A stretch of 64,000 bases of DNA. Source: Corallococcus caeni. Lineage in GTDB: Bacteria; Myxococcota; Myxococcia; Myxococcales; Myxococcaceae. Within the stretch, counting starts at the first letter, position 1, and each line of letters starts with the position of its first letter. Where the stretch lies: assembly GCF_036245865.1 (NCBI RefSeq), contig NZ_BTTW01000014.1:47283-111282 (forward strand). The letters run 5' to 3'. Positions 24,720-32,845 of this stretch are shown here, in pieces. Made by a program: the position numbers and the translations under genes. The notes below the pieces were generated by a model that saw nothing but the letters and a program-made list of their open reading frames with translations, ran no database searches and was not told the origin of the DNA.

Positions 24720-25457
24720 TCAGTACTCGACGGTCGCGGTGTAGGCGAAGTGGTCGGAGCCGTCCTTCGCCAGGCGCTGGGCGGGGCCGGTGCCGATGCC
24801 CACCTTGACGTAGATCTGATCGATGGGCACGCCATCCACGCCCGCCGTGCGCAGGTGGTTCATCCCGGGGATGTCCTGCGACAGCGCGCGGTTGAAGTCA
24901 CCCACCAGGACGACGGGCAGCCCCCGGCCGAGCAGCTCCGCGACCACCTCGCGCACCACGGCGTTGTGCGTCCGCCAGCGCTCCTGGCGCTCGGGGTGCT
25001 CGCCGTTCCAGGCGCCGGAGATGTAGTGGGTGTTGATGAAGGCCAGCTTCGCGCCGGTCGTGAGGTTCTTCAGCACGACCCAGTTCACGAAGCGAGCAGG
25101 CGTCACGCCGGCCTCACCGCCGTGCGTGAGGCGCGAACCGTCACCGGTCTTCTCGAACTTGTTCTTGCGCCAGGAGATGGCGATGGAGTTGCGCGCGTCC
25201 AGGCGGTCCTCGCCGGGCCGGAAGTGGTTGTAGTTCTCCAGCGCCCCCAGCTTGTTGTGCCCCTCCGCGGTGTCCACCTCCTGCCAGCCGATGACGTCCG
25301 CGAGCGGCGTCATGTCCGCCTGCCCGTGCCACGTGTTGTGCGTCGCGACCGTGGTCGTCGTGACGGCGAGCGCCGTTGCCTCCTCCGGAGACGTGGAGGG
25401 CAGCAGCCCCAGGGAGAGCAGCAGGCTGAGAACAGCGGAGGACACGAGCTTGAACAT
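24720..25457 (-). CDS. Secreted endonuclease/exonuclease/phosphatase family protein
   Basis: The protein has 245 residues from the ATG at 25457, with GAGGGAACC before it; the longer frame lacks support. A signal peptide spans about 1-30. The EEP fold (DNase I, sphingomyelinase-like) is indicated by ATHNTWHG, VIGWQEVDT with the catalytic Glu, FINTHYISG, LVGDFNR with catalytic Asp and Asn, and the terminal DGSDHFAYTATV with catalytic His. These Mg-dependent enzymes cut phosphodiester bonds. Being exported, it could attack nucleic acids or phospholipids of prey. Confidence 0.85.
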   Translation of the reverse strand: MFKLVSSAVLSLLLSLGLLPSTSPEEATALAVTTTTVATHNTWHGQADMTPLADVIGWQEVDTAEGHNKLGALENYNHFRPGEDRLDARNSIAISWRKNKFEKTGDGSRLTHGGEAGVTPARFVNWVVLKNLTTGAKLAFINTHYISGAWNGEHPERQERWRTHNAVVREVVAELLGRGLPVVLVGDFNRALSQDIPGMNHLRTAGVDGVPIDQIYVKVGIGTGPAQRLAKDGSDHFAYTATVEY

Positions 25458-25518
25458 GGTTCCCTCGAAGCGTGCGCCAGGCTCTTCCTGGAGCATCAGG
25501 GGAAACTAGCAAAATCAG

Positions 25519-25545
25519 CATTCCAAGAAAATAGAACTTGGAATG
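25519..25545 (-). terminator. Hairpin terminator of the bestrophin-like gene
   Basis: The inverted repeat CATTCCAAG-N9-CTTGGAATG lies 30 bases past the stop codon at 25575. On the minus strand it is followed by CTGATTTTGC with a T-run. The surrounding bases are unusually AT-rich for this window. Confidence 0.65.
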
Positions 25546-25574
25546 TTTCTGTGCGGAGGGCTGGGGCACAGCGC

Positions 25575-26528
25575 CTACGGGAGGATGAAGTCCTTGGGGC
25601 GCAGCGGCTCCGGCTGGGGCTCTCCCAGCGCTTCCAGCAGGTTGATCTCCGCCGTGCGGGCCATCGCGAGCAGCGGCAGGTCATTGGGAGCCTGTCCGAA
25701 GGGCTCCTCCAGCTCTTCGCTCAAGAGGTCCAGGCCGAAGAAGGTGTAGGCAATCATTGCCGTGAGCACGGGCGTGAACCAGCCCATGGACTCCGCGAGC
25801 CCGAAGGGAAGCATGAGACAGAAGAGGTACGCGGTGCGGTGCAGGAGCACCGTGTATGCGAAGGGCAGGGGCGTGAGGCGGATGCGCTCGCAGGCGGTGA
25901 AGACACTCATCATGGCGTGCACCCGTTCGTTCAGGGCACCCCAGGTGATGTCGCTGAGCCGGCCCTCCCGGAGCAGGCGGGCCAGCTCCAGCTGGTGCTC
26001 GCGCAGGAGGGCATTCGGGCGGTTTCCGCTGCTCAAGATGCGTGAGCGCTCCGACTCCTGGACATAGCGGCCAATGTCCTCACCAGCGTCGTGCCCCCGG
26101 AGGTGCGCGGCGAGTGCGTAGGGGAAGGCGATGGTGCGGTGCACCAGCCGCCGGGCCGCCTGTCGCCCGGTGAGGGGCAGCTCGGCGCGTCCGTCGTCCA
26201 GGAGCGCGATGGCCGCGTGGGCGAAGGCGCGCACCTCGATGATGAGCGCGCCCCACTGCTTCCGGCCCTCCCACCAGCGGTCGTAGCAGGCGTTGTTGCG
26301 GAACCCGAGGAAGATGGAGAGCGCGATGCCGAGCAGCGACAGGGGCGCCGGCGACGTCACGGGGAGCCGCAGGTAGCCCTGCTTGAGCGTCAGGACGACG
26401 AGGGACGCGAGCGCCGCGACGCCCAGCACGTGAGGCAGGACGCGCGGCAGGATGGTGCCGCGCACGACGAAGAGGAGCTTGAAGAAGCCAGGACGGGGAC
26501 GGACGATCACGAGCGGGGTCTCGTGCAC
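25575..26528 (-). CDS. Bestrophin-like membrane channel (UPF0187)
   Basis: About 317 residues from the GTG at 26528; a TTG at 26531 is also possible, and the longer frame upstream is spurious. The N-terminus IVRPRPGFFKLLFVVRGTILPR and the segment LGFRNNACYDRWWEGRKQWG are hallmarks of bacterial bestrophin homologues, pentameric anion or cation channels. Four hydrophobic segments are visible, at about 27-46, 57-72, 220-240 and 250-275. A glycine-flanked loop LPFGLAESMGWFTP occurs in the usual position. The ion selectivity is unknown. It is divergent from the DUF4476 gene. Confidence 0.85.
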   Translation of the reverse strand: MHETPLVIVRPRPGFFKLLFVVRGTILPRVLPHVLGVAALASLVVLTLKQGYLRLPVTSPAPLSLLGIALSIFLGFRNNACYDRWWEGRKQWGALIIEVRAFAHAAIALLDDGRAELPLTGRQAARRLVHRTIAFPYALAAHLRGHDAGEDIGRYVQESERSRILSSGNRPNALLREHQLELARLLREGRLSDITWGALNERVHAMMSVFTACERIRLTPLPFAYTVLLHRTAYLFCLMLPFGLAESMGWFTPVLTAMIAYTFFGLDLLSEELEEPFGQAPNDLPLLAMARTAEINLLEALGEPQPEPLRPKDFILP

Positions 26529-26696
26529 CAAATCCCGGCGGGTCGCAAGGGCTGTGCGGTGCTTCTGGACCCACCTTGCGGGAAGCCGCTGCTTGCCAGG
26601 GACGGTGAATATTTTCGCGGGCGGTGCGTGACAAGGAACGGCGGCGACGACGTCTACCGTTCCGACCGCACCCACCTGCTTCCCACCTGGAGTCCC

Positions 26697-27374
26697 ATGA
26701 ACCGCATCGTCCGTGCCGTGCTCGTCTCGTCCCTGTTCGCTTCCTCCGCCAGCTTCGCGCAGGACGCGGAGTTCAACATGCAGGTGGACGTCGATGACGC
26801 GGACATGCCCTCCGCCCGCATCAAGATGAAGACGACGACGAACGTGAATGGCGAGGAGACCACCACCGTGAAGGTGCGCGGCGGCGGCACCCGCATGGAC
26901 GTCCAGATGACGGGGGGCACGATGGAGACGGAGAGCCATACGGAGACCACCCACACGGAGTCCCGGATGGGGCCCTCCCGGGCGGAGCGCCGCGAGGAGC
27001 GCCGGGCGGAGATGCCGTCCTCCGAGCCCTCGTTCCGTGACTGTGGCGTGGGGACGGACGAGGGCTGCACGACGCGGCGGGATGGACAGCTCCCGATGGA
27101 TGCCAGCACCTGGCGCGGCTTCTACCAGTCGCTCAAGAGCGAGAACAACGAGATCGTCCGCCAGGAGAAGGCGGAGAAGATGCTCAAGCGGGTCTACCTG
27201 ACCGCGGCGCAGTTCGGCATGGTGCTGGACCTCTTCAAGAATGAGATCACCCGCCTGGAGGTGGCGAAGGTCACCGCGCCCCACGTGGTGGATCCGCAGC
27301 ACGCGCTGGGCTTCTCCTCCAAGTGGCGGAACTCCATCAGCGGCAGCGAGTACACCGACATCATCACCGAGTAG
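26697..27374 (+). CDS. Secreted DUF4476 protein
   Basis: The protein has 225 residues from the ATG at 26697. A signal peptide ends near ASFAQ (about residue 21). A Thr/Glu-rich middle with repeated MQVDVDD and TTTNVNGEETTTV segments is followed by an Arg-rich stretch and a C-terminal DUF4476 domain (about 140-225: IVRQEKAEKMLKRVYLTAAQFGMVLDLF). DUF4476 is widespread in myxobacteria with no known function. The longer open frame starts in sequence that overlaps the bestrophin gene on the other strand and was rejected. Confidence 0.8.
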   Translation: MNRIVRAVLVSSLFASSASFAQDAEFNMQVDVDDADMPSARIKMKTTTNVNGEETTTVKVRGGGTRMDVQMTGGTMETESHTETTHTESRMGPSRAERREERRAEMPSSEPSFRDCGVGTDEGCTTRRDGQLPMDASTWRGFYQSLKSENNEIVRQEKAEKMLKRVYLTAAQFGMVLDLFKNEITRLEVAKVTAPHVVDPQHALGFSSKWRNSISGSEYTDIITE

Positions 27375-27439
27375 TCCGAGCGGCCTCGCTCGTCTCGGGT
27401 GCATCGCCGCTCTACACTGCCTCCCCTCCAGGAGGCTGA

Positions 27440-28573
27440 ATGCACCCGAAGAGACTTCACCGGTTCCCCGCGCCCACGTGGCTCTCGCTGGCCGCGGGGT
27501 TCGTCCTTGCCTGCGCCGCTGGCTGTTCGAGCGATGACGCGGGCGTGGACGTCCCCAACCCGCTGACCAACCCCAAGGACGGGCCTCCCGCCGGCAATCC
27601 CAACGCGGAGGCCACGTGCAGCGTGCCCGCCGAGGCCGGGCTCGCGGACGTCTCCCGGCCCACCACCGTGGTCGGGACGGGGACGCCGGCCAGCTGTACC
27701 GGCGAGGCCTTCGTCCAGGCCGTGGCGAAGGGTGGGGTCATCACCTTCGACTGCGGTCCGGATCCGGTGACCGTCACGCTCGACAGGACGGCGAAGGTCT
27801 TCAACGACAAGGGACCGGACATCGTCATCGACGGCAAGGGGCTGGTGACGCTCAGCGGGGCAGGGAAGCACCGCATCCTGTACATGAACACCTGCGACCA
27901 GGCCCAGGTGTGGACGACCTCCCACTGCCAGGACCAGGACCATCCCCGGCTGACGCTCCAGAACCTCACGTTCGTGGATGCCAGCTCCAAGAGCGAGTCG
28001 GAGTACGACGGGGGCGGCGCGGTCTGGGTGCGCGGCGGGCGGGTGAAGGTCATCAACTCCCGCTTCTTCAACAACGTGTGCGCGGATGCCGGGCCCGACG
28101 TCGGGGGCGGCGCGCTGCGGGTGTTCGACCAGTACGACGACCTGCCTGTCTACGTGGTGAATACGACCTTCGGCGGCAAGGAGGGCTACGGCGGGGTCTG
28201 CTCCAACGGCGGCGGCATCAGCAGCATTGGCGTGTCGTGGAACATCATCAACAGCCTCTTCTCCCACAACCGGGCCATCGGCAACGGCGCGAATCCCGCC
28301 AGCCCGGGCACGCCCGGTGGGGGCAGCGGTGGGGCCATCTACAACGACGGCAACACGATGACGTTGTCGCTCTGCGGCACGCGCATCGAGCACAACGAGG
28401 TCAACGCCCACGGCAGCGCCATCTTCTTCGTGAGCAATGACCACTCGGGCGACATCCGCATCGACCGCTCGGTCATCCAGAACAACCAGGGCGGCTCCTG
28501 GTACGTGACCTATCCCCAGATCTCCAACCACGCGGACACCCCCATCCGCGTCACGAACTCCACGATTGAGTGA
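27440..28573 (+). CDS. Lipoprotein with right-handed beta-helix
   Basis: The protein has 377 residues with lipobox CAAGC (Cys29). The mature part contains repeated short coils typical of pectate-lyase-like parallel beta-helices: ITFDCG, DIVIDGKGLVTLSGAG, LTLQNLTFVDAS, GGGAVWVRGGRVKVINSRFFNN, GGGISSIGVSWNIINSLFSHN and SAIFFVSNDHSGDIRIDRSVIQNN. Such folds occur in surface adhesins and polysaccharide-processing proteins. No catalytic set can be named. It is followed 85 bases later by the defensin-like peptide gene on the same strand. Confidence 0.8.
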   Translation: MHPKRLHRFPAPTWLSLAAGFVLACAAGCSSDDAGVDVPNPLTNPKDGPPAGNPNAEATCSVPAEAGLADVSRPTTVVGTGTPASCTGEAFVQAVAKGGVITFDCGPDPVTVTLDRTAKVFNDKGPDIVIDGKGLVTLSGAGKHRILYMNTCDQAQVWTTSHCQDQDHPRLTLQNLTFVDASSKSESEYDGGGAVWVRGGRVKVINSRFFNNVCADAGPDVGGGALRVFDQYDDLPVYVVNTTFGGKEGYGGVCSNGGGISSIGVSWNIINSLFSHNRAIGNGANPASPGTPGGGSGGAIYNDGNTMTLSLCGTRIEHNEVNAHGSAIFFVSNDHSGDIRIDRSVIQNNQGGSWYVTYPQISNHADTPIRVTNSTIE

Positions 28574-28658
28574 CGGGTGGGATACCGGCGCGGCTCCATT
28601 CACGTTAGTCTTTGCCCCGCCGTGCCAGAAGACTGCCAACCCATTCCGGGAGGTCGCC

Positions 28659-28868
28659 GTGTTTCGTTCCGCGAAGAAGACTGGACAGGTCGTGCTCGCC
28701 GTCGCCGCGGGTTTTGTGATGTCGTTTGGTGCGACGCAGGCGGTTTCCAGCCCGGAAGCAACGCCCCTCATGAATGACTGCCAGGCCCGCTGCGAGGCGT
28801 CATGCCAGGAGATGGGCGCCCGGACCGGCATCTGTCAATACGACGGGAGCTGCGACTGCTACTACTGA
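28659..28868 (+). CDS. Secreted six-cysteine peptide with defensin-like spacing
   Basis: The protein has 69 residues from a GTG start with GGGAGGTC just before it; the upstream frame overlaps the previous gene. The signal peptide ends near GATQA (about residue 28). The mature peptide has cysteines at 41, 45, 49, 59, 65 and 67: C-x3-C-x3-C-x9-C-x5-C-x-C, with a Gly two residues before the fourth Cys. From the second Cys onward this is exactly the CxxxC-x9-C-x5-CxC spacing of invertebrate-type CS-alpha-beta defensins. The first spacing (x3) is far shorter than usual. Bacterial defensin-like peptides are known from a myxobacterium, Anaeromyxobacter. Function inferred, not shown. Confidence 0.75.
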   Translation: MFRSAKKTGQVVLAVAAGFVMSFGATQAVSSPEATPLMNDCQARCEASCQEMGARTGICQYDGSCDCYY

Positions 28869-28950
28869 GCCGTCTGGCCTGAGGGGCCGCGCGCATCGAC
28901 GGCGGCCGCGGCCCGCTGAACCCGGTTGCTCAGAAGAGGTTCCGTCCGGC

Positions 28951-30105
28951 ATGAAGCCAGCAACCATGACGGTCCCTCCACTTGCCGCCGCTGTCCTCGC
29001 CTCCCTCCTCGTCGGGTGTGCGGGAGCCACCGCGAACACCCGGGCTGCGCCAGGGAGCACGGTGGACTCCCTCTTCCGCGACTACGACGGCCCGGATCGT
29101 CCCGGCGCCAGCGTCGTCGTGATCCATGACGGGCAGGTCGTGCTCCGTCGGGCTTACGGCCTGGCCAGCCTGGAGCGCCGCGAGCCCGCCACGCCCGACA
29201 GCCACTACCGGCTCGCCTCGCTCACCAAGCAGTTCACGGCCACGGCCATCCTTCTGCTGGTCCAGGATGGCCGGCTCCGGCTCGATGACCGTGTGGTGGA
29301 CGTGCTCCCCGGCTTCCCACCCGCCCTGCGGGAGGTCCGCGTCCACCACCTGCTCCAGCACACCTCGGGCCTCTGGGACTACGAGGACTTCGTCCCGGCC
29401 ACGCAGCCGGTGCAGGTGAAGGACCGGGATGTGCTGGCCCTGCTCTCCGGCGTGGACCGCACGTACTTCCCGCCCGGAACAGCGGTGCGCTACAGCAACT
29501 CCGGCTACGCGGTGCTCGCGCTCCTCGTGGAGCAGGTGAGCGGAATGTCGTTCGCGCGGTTCCTGCACGAGCGTGTCTTCGTTCCGAGCGGCATGCGTTC
29601 GACCGTGGCGCACGAGGAAGGTGTCTCCCAGGTGCCCCACCGTGCCTATGGGTACGCCGTGGGCCCGAGCGGCTTCGTCCCCAGGGACCAGAGCCCCACC
29701 AGTGCCGTCCTGGGGGATGGCGGCATCTACTCGTCCGTGGTGGACCTGGTGGCGTGGGACCGGGCGCTGGATTCGGAGGCGCTGCTCCGCGCGGAAACCC
29801 GGAAGCAGGCCTGGACGCCGCCGACGCTTCACGGCACGTCCTCGCGCTACGGCTTCGGCTGGTTCGTCGATGACGACGGAGGGCGGCAGCGGCTGTCACA
29901 CCACGGTGAGACGTGTGGCTTCACCAACGCCATCGTGAAGTATCCGGAGCAACGTCTCACGGTCATCGTCCTGACGAACCGCGCGGGCGGCGCACCGTGG
30001 ACGCTGGCCCAGGGCGTCGCGGACCTGTGGCTGCACAGGCCCGCGAAGGACGGGCCGCCCACGAACCGCCCCTGGCCGTTCGAGACCCTGCCCAACGCGC
30101 ACTGA
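28951..30105 (+). CDS. Serine beta-lactamase-like hydrolase, lipoprotein
   Basis: The protein has 384 residues from the ATG at 28951, with lipobox LVGC (Cys23). It belongs to the class C beta-lactamase/D-alanyl-D-alanine carboxypeptidase-like family. The catalytic SLTK tetrad is at residues 90-93, YSNSGY starts near 181, and a late HHGET motif replaces KTG. Such proteins are esterases, peptidases or amidases. The lipobox suggests it is anchored in a membrane facing outside the cytoplasm. An inverted-repeat-rich gap follows the stop. Confidence 0.88.
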   Translation: MKPATMTVPPLAAAVLASLLVGCAGATANTRAAPGSTVDSLFRDYDGPDRPGASVVVIHDGQVVLRRAYGLASLERREPATPDSHYRLASLTKQFTATAILLLVQDGRLRLDDRVVDVLPGFPPALREVRVHHLLQHTSGLWDYEDFVPATQPVQVKDRDVLALLSGVDRTYFPPGTAVRYSNSGYAVLALLVEQVSGMSFARFLHERVFVPSGMRSTVAHEEGVSQVPHRAYGYAVGPSGFVPRDQSPTSAVLGDGGIYSSVVDLVAWDRALDSEALLRAETRKQAWTPPTLHGTSSRYGFGWFVDDDGGRQRLSHHGETCGFTNAIVKYPEQRLTVIVLTNRAGGAPWTLAQGVADLWLHRPAKDGPPTNRPWPFETLPNAH

Positions 30106-30129
30106 AGGGGGGCCTTGGGCTGACTTCGG

Positions 30130-30219
30130 AGCCATGCGCGCATGGCTGGGGGGCTTCGTGGCATTGCCTTGTGGCGCGAGCTGCTTCAACGCCGCGGGTG
30201 CGCTCCGCTGTGAAGCAGC
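30130..30219. terminator. Convergent terminator region with palindromes
   Basis: The stretch between two convergent genes holds a perfect 18-bp palindrome, AGCCATGCGCGCATGGCT (30130-30147), and the 9-bp inverted repeat GCTGCTTCA/TGAAGCAGC with a 22-base spacer (30180-30219). These probably serve as terminators for both sides. Confidence 0.4.
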
Positions 30220-30274
30220 GCAGCGGGGCTCGGCCTCCAAGCCTTCGCCTTGAGGAGCCCCAGCCTGGGGGCGT

Positions 30275-31033
30275 TCAGGGACGCACTGGAGCCCAGAGGG
30301 CGCTGTGGGCCTCCGGCGCGTCCGGGGACGCTTCCGCCGTGTAGAAGTAGGCCGCGACGGTGGCTCGACCCCGTCCCTCCGGGCACGCCAGCGCGGAGGG
30401 GTGGCCATGCCAATGCGTGTCTCCATGCGCCATCACGACCAGCCGGTCGAGGACCGGAGCGATGCGGGCCTCGCAGCGGGTGAGGTCGGCACTCCACAGC
30501 TCCAGGTCTCCGCCCCAGGCCGGGTCCCAGCCCGGGTTCAGGTAGTACAGGACGGTGAGCCGCCGGGTGAGGGCACGGGTGCGATCGCGGTTGAAGTCCG
30601 CGTGAAGCGCCAGGTGGCCCCCGGGCAGCGTGAGGTGCAGCCCGGCGCCGCGGAAGTGCGGATCCGCGATGAGGCCCTTGATGCCGGTGAGGGTCTCCAG
30701 GAAGTCGAGGAACGACATGCTCGAGAACTCCGAGAGCAGGTGCCGGAGCGCCCCGTGCACCCCTTCGAACGCCTTGCGCTGGAGCTGCCCCAGCCGCGCC
30801 GCCTGTTCCGGATGATCCCGCCGCAGCCAGGAGGCCCCGGTCGCGCCCGGAAAGACGCCGGCCAGTCCCGTCGCCAGCCGCTCGCCCAGGAAGCCGTCGA
30901 TGACGACGTGCGGATGGGGCCGGGCGGTGCCGTAGGTGTCACGATGCGCCAACGCGAGAGGGCGGAGCGCCGTCCGGCTGAGGAAGAAGCTCGGCCCCAG
31001 CAACGGACCTTCTTCGAGGGTTGCGACGCTCAC
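30275..31033 (-). CDS. 2-oxoglutarate/Fe(II)-dependent oxygenase
   Basis: The protein has 252 residues. The iron site is formed by HADFN (His and Asp near residues 143-145) and the distal His in HWHGHP (about 207), and the 2-oxoglutarate-binding Arg lies in RATVAAYFYT. The domain (about 100-235) matches the prolyl-hydroxylase-like 2OG-Fe(II) oxygenase family, with LYYLNPGWDPAWGGDLELW as the family signature. The substrate could be a protein side chain or a small molecule. It is followed on the same strand by no obvious partner, and the unknown 122-residue gene lies upstream. Confidence 0.88.
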   Translation of the reverse strand: MSVATLEEGPLLGPSFFLSRTALRPLALAHRDTYGTARPHPHVVIDGFLGERLATGLAGVFPGATGASWLRRDHPEQAARLGQLQRKAFEGVHGALRHLLSEFSSMSFLDFLETLTGIKGLIADPHFRGAGLHLTLPGGHLALHADFNRDRTRALTRRLTVLYYLNPGWDPAWGGDLELWSADLTRCEARIAPVLDRLVVMAHGDTHWHGHPSALACPEGRGRATVAAYFYTAEASPDAPEAHSALWAPVRP

Positions 31034-31102
31034 GGGACCTCTTCGCTCGGGTTTCCGGCCGTCGATGATGGCATGCGCGCGGAGCGCACGTCTCCTCCGG
31101 CC

Positions 31103-31471
31103 TCACCCGGGGGCGCCGCCTTCGGTCTCGAGGAGCGCAGCGAGGAACAACGCATACGTCAGCTCGGCGACCGGCCGTCGCTCCCGCCGGGCCTGGAGGC
31201 GCAGCGCCTTGGGCAGGGAACAGGCCTTGCCCCGTTCACCGTCGCGCAGCTGGACGTAGCCACGCGGGGAGTAGCCCAGCACCTGCCAGCCCATTGCACA
31301 CAGCGCCCGGCTGAGGTCGTCGGTGAGCTGGTGGTGGATGGCGCGAGCGATGGGGACGGGACGGAAGCGCTCGCTCGACCAGCCTTCCGTGTCCTCGCGC
31401 CAGCCGCGCGCGCGCAGGTAGTTCACCTTGCGCGCGAGCGACAGTCCGCCGACGTGACGCTCGAGCTTCAT
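31103..31471 (-). CDS. Hypothetical protein, 122 residues
   Basis: The ATG at 31471 gives MKLERHVGGLSLARKVNYLRARGW, a soluble basic protein with alternating helices and the segment YSPRGYVQLRDGERGKACSLPKALRLQ. No family is recognised. It lies 69 bases upstream of the oxygenase gene on the same strand and may be in its operon. Confidence 0.6.
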   Translation of the reverse strand: MKLERHVGGLSLARKVNYLRARGWREDTEGWSSERFRPVPIARAIHHQLTDDLSRALCAMGWQVLGYSPRGYVQLRDGERGKACSLPKALRLQARRERRPVAELTYALFLAALLETEGGAPG

Positions 31472-31584
31472 GGGCCCTCATGCCTCGCGCTGCCATATTC
31501 CACACACACGCCACCGCCCCCAATCCGATGGGTAGGGCAGGCCCAATTCATTACATGCGGCCTCCACCACAAAGGAGACTCACA

Positions 31585-31938
31585 ATGGCTGACGCCACCC
31601 GATTCGCATTCACCCAGCCCAGCTCGCCTGGGGTCGAGTTCATCATCGAGTTGACGGATGACGCGACGATTGCCCATGCGCGGCGAATCCTTTCCGGAGA
31701 AGAGAAGAACGAGATTCACGTCCACGGGCGCATCATCAAGCGGACCGTTCCCTACAATCCGAAATTCTCGTTCCACCTCGACCCCATGACCATCCGTTTC
31801 TTCCAGATGGCCATCGAGGTATGCGACGCCAACATGGTCTACGTCGAGGACCATCTGGACGAAGCCGGCGGCGCGTTCCTGCCCGGTGGTCACTGGTGCC
31901 CGTGGGACTCGAGGCTGACGCGCGAACTGAAGGCGTGA
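31585..31938 (+). CDS. BP74-like protein
   Basis: The protein has 117 residues from the ATG at 31585, preceded by AAAGGAGACT; the longer frame is not needed. The whole protein matches the BP74 N-terminal domain: FTQPSSPGVEFIIELTDD, ARRILSGEEKNEIHVHGRII, FSFHLDPMTIRFFQMAIEVCD and VEDHLDEAGGAFLPGGHWCPW. The domain is named from a Dictyostelium protein and is found in some bacteria. I know of no assigned function in bacteria. No signal peptide. Confidence 0.75.
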   Translation: MADATRFAFTQPSSPGVEFIIELTDDATIAHARRILSGEEKNEIHVHGRIIKRTVPYNPKFSFHLDPMTIRFFQMAIEVCDANMVYVEDHLDEAGGAFLPGGHWCPWDSRLTRELKA

Positions 31939-32001
31939 GCGGCGCGCCGCGGCTTGCGCTTCTGCTAAGTCGGGACGAAACGCCCCGGAGGTCTGAAGCG
32001 C

Positions 32002-32823
32002 ATGGCCACGAAGAGCCGAGTCCCGGAGACGATCGACGCCTACCTGGCGGACCTGGAAGACCCCAAGGTGAAGAAGACCCTGGGCGCCCTGCGGACGCAG
32101 CTCCGGAAGCTGCTCCCCAAGGCCACCGAGTCGATCAGCTACCGGATGCCCACCTTCAAGGTCGACGGGGACGCCGTGGCGGGCTTCGCGTTCTTCAAGA
32201 CCCACTGCGGCTACTACCCCTTCAGCGGCAGCGTGGTGCCGGCGCTGAAGTCGGAGCTGGACGGGTACGCCACTTCGAAGAGCGGCGTCACCTTCCCGCC
32301 AGACCAGCCGCTCCCGGCGAAGCTGGTGAAGACGCTGGTGCAGGCGCGGCTCGCGGAGATCGCCACGCGCGGGAAGATGCCCGCGGCCGCGAAGAAGGGG
32401 AATGCGCAGGCCCGAGGCAAGCGGGTGGTGGGCAAGACCGCCACCGCGGGCTTCCAGGTGGGCGTGGTGCGCACGCTGCCCATGACCGCCCCTGCGCTAT
32501 GGGATTGGGTCACGACCCAGCCGGAGCGCTGGCTGGGCCCGGGCGCGACGCTGACGGCTGAACCGGGCGGGCACTTCGAGGTCCCCAAGCGTCGCGGATC
32601 CCCCGGCGTGCGCGGCGAGGTCCGGGTGGTGAAGCCCGGGCAACGCCTGCGCATGACGTGGCAGCCCGACGGCTGGAAGAAGCCGGCGACCTTGCAGCTC
32701 ACCCTGACGCCGAAGGCGCGGGGCGCCTCCCTCCATGTGCACATGGAGAAGCTCCCGGACGCGGAGGCTCGGGAGGCCATGCGGGAGCGCTGGTCGAAGG
32801 TCCTCTCCCAGGCCGTGGACTGA
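32002..32823 (+). CDS. DUF1801-SRPBCC fusion protein
   Basis: The protein has 273 residues. Residues about 10-115 are a DUF1801/YdhG-like domain (VPETIDAYLADLEDP, SISYRMPTFKVDG, CGYYPFSGSVVPAL). A basic linker (about 125-150) leads to an SRPBCC/AHSA1-like domain (about 155-273: WDWVTTQPERWLGPGA, GGHFEVPKRRGS, RLRMTWQPDGWKKPATLQLTL). SRPBCC domains hold hydrophobic ligands in a deep cavity. The two domains usually occur in separate proteins. Confidence 0.85.
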   Translation: MATKSRVPETIDAYLADLEDPKVKKTLGALRTQLRKLLPKATESISYRMPTFKVDGDAVAGFAFFKTHCGYYPFSGSVVPALKSELDGYATSKSGVTFPPDQPLPAKLVKTLVQARLAEIATRGKMPAAAKKGNAQARGKRVVGKTATAGFQVGVVRTLPMTAPALWDWVTTQPERWLGPGATLTAEPGGHFEVPKRRGSPGVRGEVRVVKPGQRLRMTWQPDGWKKPATLQLTLTPKARGASLHVHMEKLPDAEAREAMRERWSKVLSQAVD

Positions 32824-32845
32824 GGGCGTCTGGGATTGCAGAGGC

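Noticed and set aside
26529..27404. Upstream extension of the bestrophin-like frame to 27404
   Set aside because: It lies opposite the DUF4476 gene and encodes His/Arg/Ala-rich sequence; family members start at IVRPRP.
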